From: Achromobacter anxifer
GTDB lineage: Bacteria > Pseudomonadota > Gammaproteobacteria > Burkholderiales > Burkholderiaceae_B
NCBI RefSeq assembly: GCF_903652925.1
Contig: NZ_CAHLAR010000002.1
Span: 62,001-126,000, forward strand
Direction: 5' to 3'
DNA: 64,000 nucleotides
The notes beneath the pieces are model-generated. The model searched no databases. It saw nothing but the letters and a program-made list of their open reading frames with translations, and was not told the origin of the DNA. This document shows, piece after piece, positions 9,981 through 21,095 of this stretch (position 1 is the stretch's first letter; the number at the start of each line of letters is the position of its first letter). A program made the position numbers and the translations under genes.

Positions 9981-10018
9981 GGTCCGGGTCATAGGATTCG
10001 AGCCATGAGACTCGGACC
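9981..10018. other. Imperfect inverted repeat in the earP-efp gap
   Basis: Arms GGTCCGGGTC and GACTCGGACC (10 bp, one G-T wobble) enclose 18 bases, about 80-115 bases upstream of the efp start codon on the minus strand. It could fold in RNA as a leader hairpin or serve as a binding site. The surrounding bases repeat CATAGG and GGACC motifs. No function can be assigned from sequence. Confidence 0.4.
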
Positions 10019-10109
10019 ATAGGACCGCTGACAGCGGCTTCGTGCACACCCCGGGAGGCGTCATAGTTGAGGCCCGACAAAATCCAGGGCGCTCGGAAAA
10101 CTCTCTATT

Positions 10110-11222
10110 CTAACGTTTCTTGGCCAACTCTGCGCAGAAATCGGCTAGATTTTCAGCCAGGTCGGGCAGGGCGGCCTGGCTTGCGTCCCACTGCCAGGCG
10201 GCGCTTGCCCAGGATTCCCAGGCTTCCGGCGCCAGGGCGGCCGACAGCGCCCGGGCGGTGGCGCCGGTTTGCGGCTCGTTCCAGGCGCGGATCAGCGAGT
10301 GGGCCGTTTCCGGGGCCGGATAGCGGGCCAGCCAGGCCTCCAGTTTTTCCAGGTGGACGTTTTCTTCCTGGGGATAGATCTGCCAGATCAGCGGGCGCGC
10401 GGCCCAGGCGGCGCGGACGAAGGAATCCTCGCCGCGCACGAAATTCAGGTCGCAGCACCACAGTAGCCGGTCGAAATCCGGCTGTGCGACGAAGGGCAGG
10501 CGCGCCACCAGAGGGGCGCCCGGCGCCGAGCAGGCGGCTTCCAGGCCGGGGGCCACGCCTTCGGGCGCCAGCAGCACGCTGGGGCGCGGGTCGGCCGCCA
10601 GCGCTTCGGCCAGCGCCGTCACGGGCGCGCTGGGATAGCAAAACAGGGACACGGTGCGGGCGCCGTCGCGGCGGCGCAACAGCAAGTCCTGCGCCACGCC
10701 CAGGGACTTCAGGAGGGTTTCCTGGTCTTGCGTCGAGGCTTGCAGGGCGTCGCGTTCTGCCGACAGGCCGGGCTCGCGCAGCAGGCCGCCGGTGGCGGCG
10801 GTGAATCCGGGAAAGTAGAAATGCTTGACCAGCCCGTCCGGCCGCTGCGATGGCAGGCCGTGGCAGCTTTCCACCCAGGGCTCGGCGCTCAGGTATTCCA
10901 GATTGATCCAGACCGGGTGCGTGCGCCGCATGCTGTCCAGGAACTCCGCGGGCGGATCGCAGGCGAAGGCTTCAATCACCACGTCGCGCGCGGCGAGCGT
11001 GGCATCGGGCGAGTCGGACCAGTGGACGATGTCGATGCCACTCAGCTGCTGGCGCGGCAGGCCCGGGACGATGCCGGGCTGGATGCGGGCGAAGCTGGCC
11101 AGGTCATCGACCCACAGGCGCACATCCCAGCCGCGGCCGTGCGCCAGGCGGCGCGCCAGCCGCCAGCAGACGCCGATGTCGCCGTAGTTGTCGACGACCC
11201 GGCAGAAGATGTCCGCTTGCAT
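10110..11222 (-). CDS. earP: EF-P arginine rhamnosyltransferase EarP
   Basis: 370-residue cytosolic GT-B type glycosyltransferase (DUF2331) that transfers rhamnose from TDP-beta-L-rhamnose to Arg32 of EF-P. The N-terminal signature DNYGDIGVCWRLARRL contains the conserved aspartates (Asp11 and Asp15 here). The C-terminal half includes the nucleotide-sugar binding region DLNFVRGEDSFVRAAWAARP, including the RGEDS signature. The ATG at 11222 lies 5 bases after the DUF2863 stop codon, so the two are co-transcribed. The next gene downstream is efp with Arg at position 32, which confirms the pair. Confidence 0.95.
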   Translation of the reverse strand: MQADIFCRVVDNYGDIGVCWRLARRLAHGRGWDVRLWVDDLASFARIQPGIVPGLPRQQLSGIDIVHWSDSPDATLAARDVVIEAFACDPPAEFLDSMRRTHPVWINLEYLSAEPWVESCHGLPSQRPDGLVKHFYFPGFTAATGGLLREPGLSAERDALQASTQDQETLLKSLGVAQDLLLRRRDGARTVSLFCYPSAPVTALAEALAADPRPSVLLAPEGVAPGLEAACSAPGAPLVARLPFVAQPDFDRLLWCCDLNFVRGEDSFVRAAWAARPLIWQIYPQEENVHLEKLEAWLARYPAPETAHSLIRAWNEPQTGATARALSAALAPEAWESWASAAWQWDASQAALPDLAENLADFCAELAKKR

Positions 11223-11227
11223 GGCGT

Positions 11228-12430
11228 TCAGTGGAACTTGGCTGGCGCGGCTTCCGCGTCCTCGGGCAGTTCGGCGTGCACCAGTTCGCCCAGCGGGTTC
11301 GGGAAGTAGGGCGCGCCGCAATCCTCGCAATACTCGGGTGGCAGCACGCCGGGGATGCGGCGCACTTCGGTCACGCCGTATTCCTTGAGCAGGGCGGCGA
11401 TTTCGTCGACCACGTCGGGCTGGCCTTCGTCGGACGGCTGGTCTTCCTCGCGCCCGTACAGTGGCCAGACGCAGCCGTAGTAGACGTCGTTGCTGCTGCG
11501 CGCCGTGAAGCCGATGCGGTATTCGTCGACGCGGCTTTCGCCGCAGCCGGCCACCACCGCGCGCAACTGGGACGCTTCCAGGCTGACCGCGCCTTCCAGC
11601 CAGCTGACCGCCGCGCGCAGCGACAGCGGGCGCACCCGGCGGTCGGCTTCGCGGTTGCTGACGTAATAGGCGTCAGGTAGCAGGGCTTCGAAGCCGCAGC
11701 CGGGCAGCAGATTGGCCAGCGTGGGTTGCGCCTGCGCCGCCCATTGCTCCTGGCAGGCGTCGCGGCTGGCCTCGGCCTCGCCCAGCTGTTCCTGCCAGCG
11801 GAAGATCGGCTCGCCTTCCGGCACGGCGACGGCCGCCACGATGTAGCGCGTGTCGGCCAGCATGTTGGCCGTCTCGGTTTCCGTGTTGAGGGCGGGCTTG
11901 GCGGTTTCAGCGCCCAGCGCCTGGGTGCCCAGGCGTTGCAGCCATTGCCAGGTTTCGGAGAAGGTGCGCGGCATCTGGTCGACGCTGACCAGCACCGGCA
12001 TCAGCGAGCTGCGGGCCTTGCTGGACAGGACGTGTCCGTGCAACTGCGCCATCAGCGCCTGCTGCGCGCCGGCGGCAATCGGGCCGGTCGGGATGGCATA
12101 GCGGGTCCAGGCGACGATGGGCGCCACGATCAGCAAAACGTCGTAGCGGACGCCATTTTTCTCGATCTTCATCGATTCGGACAGGGTTTCGGCCTGTTCG
12201 ATCAAGATCTCGTAGGCGCCCACGTCGCTTTGCGCAAGGTGATCCAGCGCGGCTTCCAGAGGGGCGTCCTGCCCCGCCTTCAGCAGCTTCGGAATCGCCT
12301 CGCCAAGCTGGTTCTCCCAGAACACGTCTTCGAGGCGGCTGCCCGAGCGGTTGAGCGCCTGGGCAAGCGCCACCAGGCGGGTGGCGTCACGGGTGAGGCG
12401 GGGAGCGGATTGGCTGCGGGATCGGGCCAT
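11228..12430 (-). CDS. DUF2863 family protein
   Basis: 400-residue cytosolic protein, start MARSRSQSAPRLTRDATRL. I recognise it as DUF2863, restricted to Burkholderiales and of unknown function. Visible features: an all-helical N-terminal third, a middle alpha/beta part (RYDVLLIVAPIVAWTRYAIP), and near the C-terminus CEDCGAPYFPNP, a CxxCG knuckle that may bind zinc alone or with a partner. Its stop is 5 bases from earP, which makes it the promoter-proximal gene of the unit leading to EF-P modification. A link to that pathway is inference from this tight spacing. A further in-frame ATG 10 codons upstream is possible. Confidence 0.75.
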   Translation of the reverse strand: MARSRSQSAPRLTRDATRLVALAQALNRSGSRLEDVFWENQLGEAIPKLLKAGQDAPLEAALDHLAQSDVGAYEILIEQAETLSESMKIEKNGVRYDVLLIVAPIVAWTRYAIPTGPIAAGAQQALMAQLHGHVLSSKARSSLMPVLVSVDQMPRTFSETWQWLQRLGTQALGAETAKPALNTETETANMLADTRYIVAAVAVPEGEPIFRWQEQLGEAEASRDACQEQWAAQAQPTLANLLPGCGFEALLPDAYYVSNREADRRVRPLSLRAAVSWLEGAVSLEASQLRAVVAGCGESRVDEYRIGFTARSSNDVYYGCVWPLYGREEDQPSDEGQPDVVDEIAALLKEYGVTEVRRIPGVLPPEYCEDCGAPYFPNPLGELVHAELPEDAEAAPAKFH

Positions 12431-12600
12431 AACTTCGAGGAGCGTCCAGTGAGTGTGCAACTGTGTAGTTTAACGCCCGCGGCGCCCGTCGGTTCTGTCG
12501 TCCCGCCAGGACCCGCGATGGCGGAGCGCAATCCTGATTGGTGCTGAAACAGCAACAGATAATGCCCCTATAGGTGGTTTATTGCTGATCGGAAACGGGG

Positions 12601-12626
12601 GAGAATGCTTGCATCAGATCATTCTC
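12601..12626 (+). promoter_or_regulatory. Inverted repeat abutting the ribosome site of the dioxygenase gene
   Basis: GAGAATG and CATTCTC are perfect 7-bp arms 12 bases apart. The right arm ends immediately before AGGAGG, the ribosome site of the gene at 12640. As RNA it would place the ribosome site at the foot of a hairpin; as DNA it may be an operator. An 8-bp palindrome CCTATAGG lies about 35 bases further upstream. Confidence 0.45.
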
Positions 12627-12639
12627 AGGAGGCACCGCC

Positions 12640-13416
12640 ATGCGCTGGCCTACGCTTTTCGTTTCCCATGGATCTCCCATGCTCGCCGTCGAGCCCGGCC
12701 AGACCGGCCCGGCGCTGGCCGCCTGGAGCGCCGCGCAAGGCCGCAAGCCCAAGGGCATCCTGGTCGTCTCGCCGCACTGGATGGGCGAGGGCCTGGCGTT
12801 GTCCACCCGCGACCGGCAGGTGGCCTGGCACGATTTCGGCGGTTTTCCGCCGGAACTGTATGAGCTGCAATATGCCGCGCCCGGTTCGCCGGCGCTGGCG
12901 GAACGGGTGCAGGCCCTGCTGGCGGAATCCGGCATCGCCGCCGACCTGGACCCGCGCCGTCCGCTGGACCATGGCGCCTGGGTGCCGTTGCGCTATCTCT
13001 ATCCCGAGGCCGACGTGCCGGTGGTGCAGCTGTCCCTGGACATGGGACGCGATGCCGCGGCCCAGTTGCAGCTGGGCCGCGCGCTGGCCCGCCTGCGCGA
13101 CGAGGACATCCTGGTGATCGGCTCGGGTTCGCTGACCCACAACCTGCGCCATGTGCGCATGCCGCAGGACGCGCCGGCGCTGCCTTACGTGCCCGCCTTC
13201 CAGCAGTGGTACGCCGACAAGCTGGCCCGCCGCGACCTGCCGGCGCTGGTGGACTGGCAGGCGCAGGCGCCGGGCGCGGCGCAGGCCCATCCGCACGATG
13301 ACCACCTGATGCCGCTGTACGTGGCGCTGGGGGCGGGTGGAGAAGGCTTTCGCAGGTTGACGGGCGAGATCTCGTACGGCGCGCTGGCGATGGACGCCTA
13401 CGAGTTCGCGGACTGA
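12640..13416 (+). CDS. Extradiol ring-cleavage dioxygenase, 4,5-DOPA dioxygenase (YgiD/LigB) type
   Basis: 258-residue class III extradiol dioxygenase. The likely metal ligands are visible: His10 in SHGSP, His46 in VVSPHWM, a third His in LDHGAWVPL, and a late His cluster (HPHDDHLMPL). E. coli YgiD and plant DODA belong to this family and open the ring of L-DOPA or related catechols; the natural substrate in most bacteria is unknown, so the specific activity is not assigned. AGGAGG sits 7 bases before ATG. It is transcribed alone, and converges on acnA with a shared terminator. Confidence 0.85.
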   Translation: MRWPTLFVSHGSPMLAVEPGQTGPALAAWSAAQGRKPKGILVVSPHWMGEGLALSTRDRQVAWHDFGGFPPELYELQYAAPGSPALAERVQALLAESGIAADLDPRRPLDHGAWVPLRYLYPEADVPVVQLSLDMGRDAAAQLQLGRALARLRDEDILVIGSGSLTHNLRHVRMPQDAPALPYVPAFQQWYADKLARRDLPALVDWQAQAPGAAQAHPHDDHLMPLYVALGAGGEGFRRLTGEISYGALAMDAYEFAD

Positions 13417-13461
13417 TCCGGACGCGGCCACCCTGTGAGCCGCCTGCGCGGCCGCAATGAA

Positions 13462-13495
13462 AATGGCCCGGGAACCTCGCGGTTCCCGGGCCATT
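13462..13495. terminator. Bidirectional hairpin between dioxygenase and acnA
   Basis: Perfect 15-bp stem from AATGGCCCGGGAACC and its complement with loop TCGC, lying between two convergent genes. T runs are short on both sides, so strength is uncertain, but the stem is long and exact. Confidence 0.8.
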
Positions 13496-13513
13496 GCGTT
13501 TGCGTCCGCGCGG

Positions 13514-16219
<2,706 letters not shown>

Positions 16220-16313
16220 GATGGACTCCGTGGATTTGCCCGGCTGAAGCCGGCATTTTCTGGCGTTTTTGCGCATTTGTCATTCTATGTGAGACTAGCG
16301 CCTGCGCGACCGT

Positions 16314-16352
16314 ATGTCTTATATCTTATATAAGACTTGGCCGGGCCGTCAA
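16314..16352 (-). promoter_or_regulatory. acnA promoter with overlapping operator (shared with acnB)
   Basis: On the minus strand TTGACG (16347-16352) and TATAAG (16325-16330) form -35 and -10 boxes with a 16-base spacer. The -10 lies inside a palindrome with perfect 9-bp arms GTCTTATAT (16316-16324) and ATATAAGAC (16328-16336) around CTT; a second perfect 12-bp palindrome TCTTATATAAGA overlaps it (16324-16335). The 27 bases 16314-16340 recur exactly at 35691-35717 upstream of acnB in the same orientation. Overlap with the -10 box suggests a repressor. The protein is unknown; a GntR-type regulator is my guess. Confidence 0.8.
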
Positions 16353-16484
16353 AGTTCCCGTCCTGCGGTTGTTCATGGGCGGGCGGCCGTCGGCCTCAGC
16401 CGATACTCTGGCCGAGGCGCGCGCGACTCGCAAGCGTCTTTTATCAAGAAAGTCCTACGCGAATGTTGCGGTCGCCCGCAAGCC

Positions 16485-17414
16485 CTACGCGAGAACGTCT
16501 CGCAGCAGCGTGGCCAACTCTGAGCGCAGGAAATCGACCACCGCGCGCTGGGCGGTCGAGGGATAGGGGTTGGGCGTGGTGAGTATGAAGAGTTTCTCGC
16601 CCGGGCCCATGGCCTGGTAGGCGGGCAGCACGGGTGTCAGCCGTCCCGCTTCGAGGTCCTGCTGCACCACGTAGGCCGGCAACAGCGCCACGCCCGCGCC
16701 GGCGCGCGCCGCCTGCGCCAGGAACGGGAAGTACTCGGATTGCAGCCGCGGCGCGAGCTTGGCTTCGTGCACCTGGTCCTTGCGGCGCAGGCGCAGCGTG
16801 ACCTGGGGCCTGGGATCGGGCGGGCCGAGGAAATGCAGCCGGGCCAGGTCGCGCGGGTGGGCAGGGGCGCCGAACTGCTCCAGGTAGGACGGCGCCGCGC
16901 ACAGCACCCATTTCACGTCGCCCAACGTGCGCGCCACGTAATCCTGCGGCGGGGACGTCATGACCCGCAGCGCCACGTCGATTTCCGACGAAATCAGGTC
17001 GCTCACGCGGTTCGAGAACAGCACGCGCAGGGTCAGCGAAGGATGGCGCAGGGCAAAGCTCACCAGCAGCGGGCGCAACTGGTCCAGCTCCCCCAGCCCG
17101 GTTGGGATGCTGAGACGGACGTGTCCCGCGGGTTCCGAGCCAAGCTTCTGCAGGGCATGGCGGGCGGACTCGACCTCGCGGGCCATGCGCGCGCCGTGTT
17201 CGTACAGCACCGAGCCCTGCTGCGTCAGTTCCAGCCGCCGCGTGCTGCGCCGGATCAGCTGGGCGCCGAAGGCGCGTTCCAGCTTCTGCAGGTTGCGGCT
17301 CACGTGCGAACGCGTCACGCCGTGGCGCACCGCCGCCTCGCTCAGCGTGCCGGCGTCGACGATGGTGACGAAGAGCTGTATCAGATTGAGGTCCAGCGCG
17401 GGCAGGGCGGGCAT
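16485..17414 (-). CDS. LysR-family transcriptional regulator
   Basis: 309-residue LysR regulator. The N-terminal winged helix-turn-helix is LDLNLIQLFVTIVDAGTLSE to about residue 65 (HGVTRSHVSRNLQKLE as the recognition part), followed by a linker helix and a periplasmic-binding-like effector domain. It is divergent from the SDR/acyl-CoA ligase operon with 108 bases between them, the classical layout for a LysR protein that controls its neighbour and itself. The effector is not predictable, but an acyl-CoA or organic acid from the adjacent pathway is plausible. Confidence 0.9.
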   Translation of the reverse strand: MPALPALDLNLIQLFVTIVDAGTLSEAAVRHGVTRSHVSRNLQKLERAFGAQLIRRSTRRLELTQQGSVLYEHGARMAREVESARHALQKLGSEPAGHVRLSIPTGLGELDQLRPLLVSFALRHPSLTLRVLFSNRVSDLISSEIDVALRVMTSPPQDYVARTLGDVKWVLCAAPSYLEQFGAPAHPRDLARLHFLGPPDPRPQVTLRLRRKDQVHEAKLAPRLQSEYFPFLAQAARAGAGVALLPAYVVQQDLEAGRLTPVLPAYQAMGPGEKLFILTTPNPYPSTAQRAVVDFLRSELATLLRDVLA

Positions 17415-17522
17415 GCGCGGTCTTATTGTTGACTGTGAGGAAACATAGTTTACGCAACCGGCGGGATTGTCGCGGGCCAGCTGCGGTTGATATTCTGCTT
17501 TCCACTGAAAGGAGACCAGGCC
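17415..17522. promoter_or_regulatory. Divergent LysR/SDR control region
   Basis: 108 bases between divergent starts. They contain a TTGACT element near 17430 and an imperfect dyad CTGTG-aggaaa-CATAG of LysR-box spacing, then AAAGGAGA as ribosome site for the SDR gene. The dyad is weak and is offered only as the place where the LysR protein would be expected to bind. Confidence 0.35.
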
Positions 17523-18449
17523 ATGAACCAAAACCAGCCCGGCGGGAGCGCCCCGCAAACCATGTTCCGCAGCGATCTGTTCCGCGGTCAGCGCATCCTC
17601 GTCACCGGCGGCGGAACCGGCCTGGGTCTTGCGATGGCCGAGCGCCTGGCCTCGCTGGGCGCGTCGCTGCACCTGTGGGGACGCCGCGCGGCCGTGCTGG
17701 AAGAGGCCGCCGCGGGCCTGCGGCAACGCCATGGCGCCGAGGTCCACGTGCAGGCGGTCGACATCCGCGACGCCGAGGCCGTGGACGCCGCGGTCGAGGC
17801 CATCTGGACGCAGCATGGCGCGCTGAACGCCCTGGTCAACAATGCCGCGGGCAATTTCATCAGCCCCACCGAAAAGCTGTCGCCGCGTGGCTTCAATGCC
17901 ATCGCCGACACAGTGTTCCGCGGCACTTTCTACACGACCCAGGCGGTGGGCAAGCGCTGGATCGCGCAAGGCACGGGCGGCGCGGTGCTGTCCATCGTGG
18001 TGACCTGGGTCTGGACCGGTTCGCCCTTCGTGGTGCCCTCGGCCATGTCCAAGGCCGGCATAGACGCCATGACCAAGTCGCTGGCCATCGAATGGGGCCG
18101 CCATGGCATCCGGTTGAACGCCATCGCGCCGGGCGTGATTCCGACCGAAGGGGCCAGCGCGCGGCTGCGTCCCAAGGACAGCGGCGCCGACGCCCAGGCG
18201 CAGCAGAACCCCATGCGACGGCTGGGCACCGGGCACGACATCGGCGAACTGGCGGCTTTTCTGCTGAGTCCAGGCTACGACTGGATCAACGGCCAGACCA
18301 TCGCCCTGGACGGCGGCGACTATCTGGCCAACGGCGCCTATTTCAAGCAGTACGCTGAATGGAGCGACGCGGACTGGGCTGCGGCGCGCCAGGCCATCGA
18401 GGCGCGCACCGCGCAGGACAAGGCGCAGCGCAGCACGGGGGGCGCATGA
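17523..18449 (+). CDS. Short-chain dehydrogenase, 2,4-dienoyl-CoA reductase-like
   Basis: 308-residue SDR. The NADP/NAD-binding glycine motif is VTGGGTGLGLAMAE (about residues 27-40) and NNAAGNF follows near 103. The usual YxxxK active site is absent: the stretch reads WVWTGSPFVVPSAMSKAGID, with Lys kept but Ser in place of Tyr, which is the arrangement seen in 2,4-dienoyl-CoA reductases of the DECR type. It may therefore act on unsaturated acyl-CoA, in keeping with the acyl-CoA ligase that follows with an ATGA overlap. Start chosen at MNQNQP because of AAAGGAGA upstream; 12 earlier codons are open. Confidence 0.82.
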   Translation: MNQNQPGGSAPQTMFRSDLFRGQRILVTGGGTGLGLAMAERLASLGASLHLWGRRAAVLEEAAAGLRQRHGAEVHVQAVDIRDAEAVDAAVEAIWTQHGALNALVNNAAGNFISPTEKLSPRGFNAIADTVFRGTFYTTQAVGKRWIAQGTGGAVLSIVVTWVWTGSPFVVPSAMSKAGIDAMTKSLAIEWGRHGIRLNAIAPGVIPTEGASARLRPKDSGADAQAQQNPMRRLGTGHDIGELAAFLLSPGYDWINGQTIALDGGDYLANGAYFKQYAEWSDADWAAARQAIEARTAQDKAQRSTGGA

Positions 18450-19948
18450 CGGACAGCACCATCCACGCCGGCGGCGAGCGCCTCTCGGGCGCGGCGCTGG
18501 CGGCGCGCGGCGAGCAGGTTGCCGCCGGCCTGGCTGCGCTGGGCGTGAGGGAAGGCGACGTGATCGCCGTGCTGCTGCGCAATGGCCTGCCCTATCTGGA
18601 GATCATTCAGGCCTGCAAGCGGCTGGGCTGCTACTACTGCCCCATCAACTGGCATTTCACGGCGGCGGAAGTCGCCTTCCTGGTGGCAGACAGCGGGGCC
18701 CGGTTGCTGATCGCCAACGCCGACCTGTGGCCGCCGCTGCGCGATGCGCTGCCCGCGGAACTGCCCGTGCTGCTGGCCGGGCCCGGCGCCGCGCAGTCCG
18801 GAAAAGCGGACTACGACGCCTGGCGCGACAGCCAGCAACCGTATGACGGCCCGCGCGTGGCGCCGCGCGGCCACATGGCCTATACGTCCGGCACCACGGG
18901 CCGGCCCAAGGGCGTGGTGCGCGCGCCGTTCCCGCTGGAACACCTGGCGCGGCATCTGGAACAGGTCGAGGCCGTGGTGGAGGCGGCCTACGGCCTGCGT
19001 CCGGGAAGCCACGCACTCTTGCCCGCGCCGATCTACCACAGCGCGCCCAGCGTGTTCGCGCAGGTGGCCCTGCGGGTCTGCGAGACCTTCGTCGTGACCG
19101 ACCGGTTCGATCCCGCCGAGGTCCTGCGCCTGATCGAAGCGCATCGCATCGACACGGTCTACCTCGTGCCCATCATGTATGTGCGCCTGCTGAAGCTGGA
19201 CGCCGCCGCGCGCGCCGCGCATGACCTGTCGTCGCTGCGCTTCGTGGCCTCGACCGGGGCGCCCTGCGCGCCGGAGATCAAGCGCGCCATGATCGACTGG
19301 CTGGGCCCCATCATCCACGAAACCTATGCCTCCAGCGAGGCGGGCATGGTCACCGTCATCGACTCGGACGAGGCGCTGGCTCGTCCCGGCAGCGCGGGCC
19401 GGCCCATCGGCGACGCCCAGGTCAGGATCTATGCCGAGGATGGATCGCCCTGCGCGCCGGGCCAGGTCGGGCGCATCTACGTGCGCCAGCCGGCCTACGC
19501 GGACTTCACCTACCGCAACAATCCGCAGGCCCGGGCAGAGGTGGAGAAGGACGGACTCATCGGCCTGGGCGACCTGGGCTATCTGGACGCGGACGGCTAT
19601 CTCTACGTGTGCGACCGCGAGTCGGACCTGGTGATCTCGGGCGGCGTGAACATCTATCCGGCCGAGATCGAGCACCAGCTCATGCAGTACCCCGGCGTGG
19701 CCGATTGCGCGGTCTTCGGCGTGCCCGACGATGAATACGGAGAGCGGCTGATGGCGCTGGTGCAGCCCGCCGCAGGCGCGGCGCCCGAGCCTGCCGCGAT
19801 GGCGCAATGGCTGGCGCAGCGCATCGCGCGCTACAAGGTGCCGCGCGACTTGGCGCTGCGCGCGGAATTGCCGCGCGACGACAACGGCAAGATCGCCAAG
19901 CGCAGGTTGCGCGCGGAATTCTGGACGGGCCGGCAGCGCAAGGTATAG
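18446..19948 (+). CDS. AMP-forming acyl-CoA ligase (ANL superfamily)
   Basis: 500-residue adenylate-forming acyl-CoA synthetase that would activate a carboxylic acid with ATP and CoA. The P-loop-like motif AYTSGTTGRPKGV is intact, as are YASSEAG, the hinge region GDLGYLDADGYLYVCDRESD, and VISGGVNIYPAEIE; the C-terminal Lys (DDNGKIAKRRLR) is present. Substrate is not predictable. ATG overlaps the stop of the SDR gene (ATGA). Together with the Bug receptor downstream this looks like uptake and activation of an organic acid. Confidence 0.9.
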   Translation: MTDSTIHAGGERLSGAALAARGEQVAAGLAALGVREGDVIAVLLRNGLPYLEIIQACKRLGCYYCPINWHFTAAEVAFLVADSGARLLIANADLWPPLRDALPAELPVLLAGPGAAQSGKADYDAWRDSQQPYDGPRVAPRGHMAYTSGTTGRPKGVVRAPFPLEHLARHLEQVEAVVEAAYGLRPGSHALLPAPIYHSAPSVFAQVALRVCETFVVTDRFDPAEVLRLIEAHRIDTVYLVPIMYVRLLKLDAAARAAHDLSSLRFVASTGAPCAPEIKRAMIDWLGPIIHETYASSEAGMVTVIDSDEALARPGSAGRPIGDAQVRIYAEDGSPCAPGQVGRIYVRQPAYADFTYRNNPQARAEVEKDGLIGLGDLGYLDADGYLYVCDRESDLVISGGVNIYPAEIEHQLMQYPGVADCAVFGVPDDEYGERLMALVQPAAGAAPEPAAMAQWLAQRIARYKVPRDLALRAELPRDDNGKIAKRRLRAEFWTGRQRKV

Positions 19949-19970
19949 CAGGGCGGCGGGGCGCCGCGAC

Positions 19971-20050
19971 CACAGGACCCGCAGAAGAACCTACAAGACC
20001 CGCGGGGCCCACAAGACCAGCAGGACCCAAAAAGATCCACAAAACCCACA
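19971..20050. repeat. T-poor degenerate repeat ahead of the Bug receptor gene
   Basis: Imperfect copies of CACAAGACC / CAGGACCC at 9-14 base spacing fill the gap between the ligase and receptor genes. Only two T occur in about 80 bases of the plus strand, so the RNA leader would be C/A-rich and largely unfolded. It ends just before GGGAG, the ribosome site of the next gene. Confidence 0.6.
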
Positions 20051-20062
20051 AGGGAGACAAGC

Positions 20063-21049
20063 ATGGCATTCAGACTGAACCTCAGGCTGCGTCGCATCGC
20101 GAGCGCGGCGATCCTCGCGCTCGCGATGCCTGCCGCCGCGCTGGCGGCCTTTCCGGAAAAGCCGGTCAAGCTGGTCGTGCCGTACACGCCGGGCGGCTCC
20201 GCCGACCAGCTGGCGCGGGTGCTGGCCGAAGGCCTGTCGCGCGAATTGGGCCAGACCGTGGTGGTCGAGAACAAGCCCGGCGCCAACACCATGGTCGCGG
20301 CGACGCAAGTGGCCAGGTCGGCGCCGGACGGCTACACGGTTTTTCTCGCCAGCAACGCCAGCATGGTGCTCAATCCCATGCTCTACCAGCGCATCTCCTA
20401 CGATGCCGCGCGCGACTTCCACGTGCTGAGCATCGCAGCCGAATTGCCGCTGGTGGTGGTGGCGAACAACGAGGTGCCGGCCGCCACGCTGTCCGACTTC
20501 GTCGCCTATGCCAAGGCGCGGCCGGGCAAGCTGAACTACGCGTCGGTGGGCATAGGCAATCCCTTGCAACTGGCGACCGAGCTGCTGAAGTCGCGCACCG
20601 GCATGGACGTGGCGCACATCCCCTACAACGGCAGCGCACCCGCGCTGACTTCGCTGATGAGCAACGATACGCAGCTGATGGTGGACGTGGTCAGCACCTC
20701 GCTGCCGCTGGTGCGGGAACGCAAGATCAAGGCCCTGGCCGTGACGACCAGCGAGCGCCTGGCGGTGCTGCCCGACGTGCCGACCGTGGCGGAAAGCGGA
20801 TTCCCGGGATTCCGCGCCGCGACCTGGTTCGGCCTGGCCGTGCCGCGCGCCACGCCGCCAGCCGAGACGCAGCGCCTGCAGGCCGCCGTCGACAAGGTGC
20901 TGAAGGATCCGGCGTTCCGCGGCCGCTTCGAGCCGCTGGGCCTGGTGATCCAGGCGCCGCGCAGCCAGGCGGACATCGACGCCTATGTGCAGGAAGACCG
21001 CCAGCGCTGGGGCGCGGTGATCGAGGCCAACCACATCAAGCTGGACTGA
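20063..21049 (+). CDS. Bug/TctC-type periplasmic solute-binding receptor
   Basis: 328-residue extracytoplasmic receptor of the tripartite tricarboxylate transporter (Bug) family, greatly expanded in Bordetella and Achromobacter. Signal peptide to about residue 29 (ALAMPAAALAAFP). The mature part opens FPEKPVKLVVPYTPGGSAD, then VVVENKPGANTMVAA and SAPDGYTVFLAS, the ligand-loop motifs of the family. No TctA/TctB membrane genes are nearby, as is usual for orphan Bug proteins. By context the ligand may be the substrate of the adjacent acyl-CoA ligase. Confidence 0.93.
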   Translation: MAFRLNLRLRRIASAAILALAMPAAALAAFPEKPVKLVVPYTPGGSADQLARVLAEGLSRELGQTVVVENKPGANTMVAATQVARSAPDGYTVFLASNASMVLNPMLYQRISYDAARDFHVLSIAAELPLVVVANNEVPAATLSDFVAYAKARPGKLNYASVGIGNPLQLATELLKSRTGMDVAHIPYNGSAPALTSLMSNDTQLMVDVVSTSLPLVRERKIKALAVTTSERLAVLPDVPTVAESGFPGFRAATWFGLAVPRATPPAETQRLQAAVDKVLKDPAFRGRFEPLGLVIQAPRSQADIDAYVQEDRQRWGAVIEANHIKLD

Positions 21050-21077
21050 GGCGGGCAGGGCGCCGCCAGCTTACGCG

Positions 21078-21095
21078 GGCGGGCGTTAGCCCGCC
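21078..21095 (+). terminator. Short hairpin at the convergent ends of the Bug receptor and GntR genes
   Basis: GGCGGGC and GCCCGCC (7 bp, loop GTTA) are followed by TTCTT. It overlaps the last codons of the GntR gene on the other strand. Plausible but weak terminator of the receptor operon. Confidence 0.5.

Noticed and set aside
9993-10003. GGCTCGAATCC on the minus strand, similar to a tRNA T arm
   Set aside because: No acceptor stem, anticodon arm or 3' partner can be folded around it; it belongs to the repeats in the earP-efp gap.
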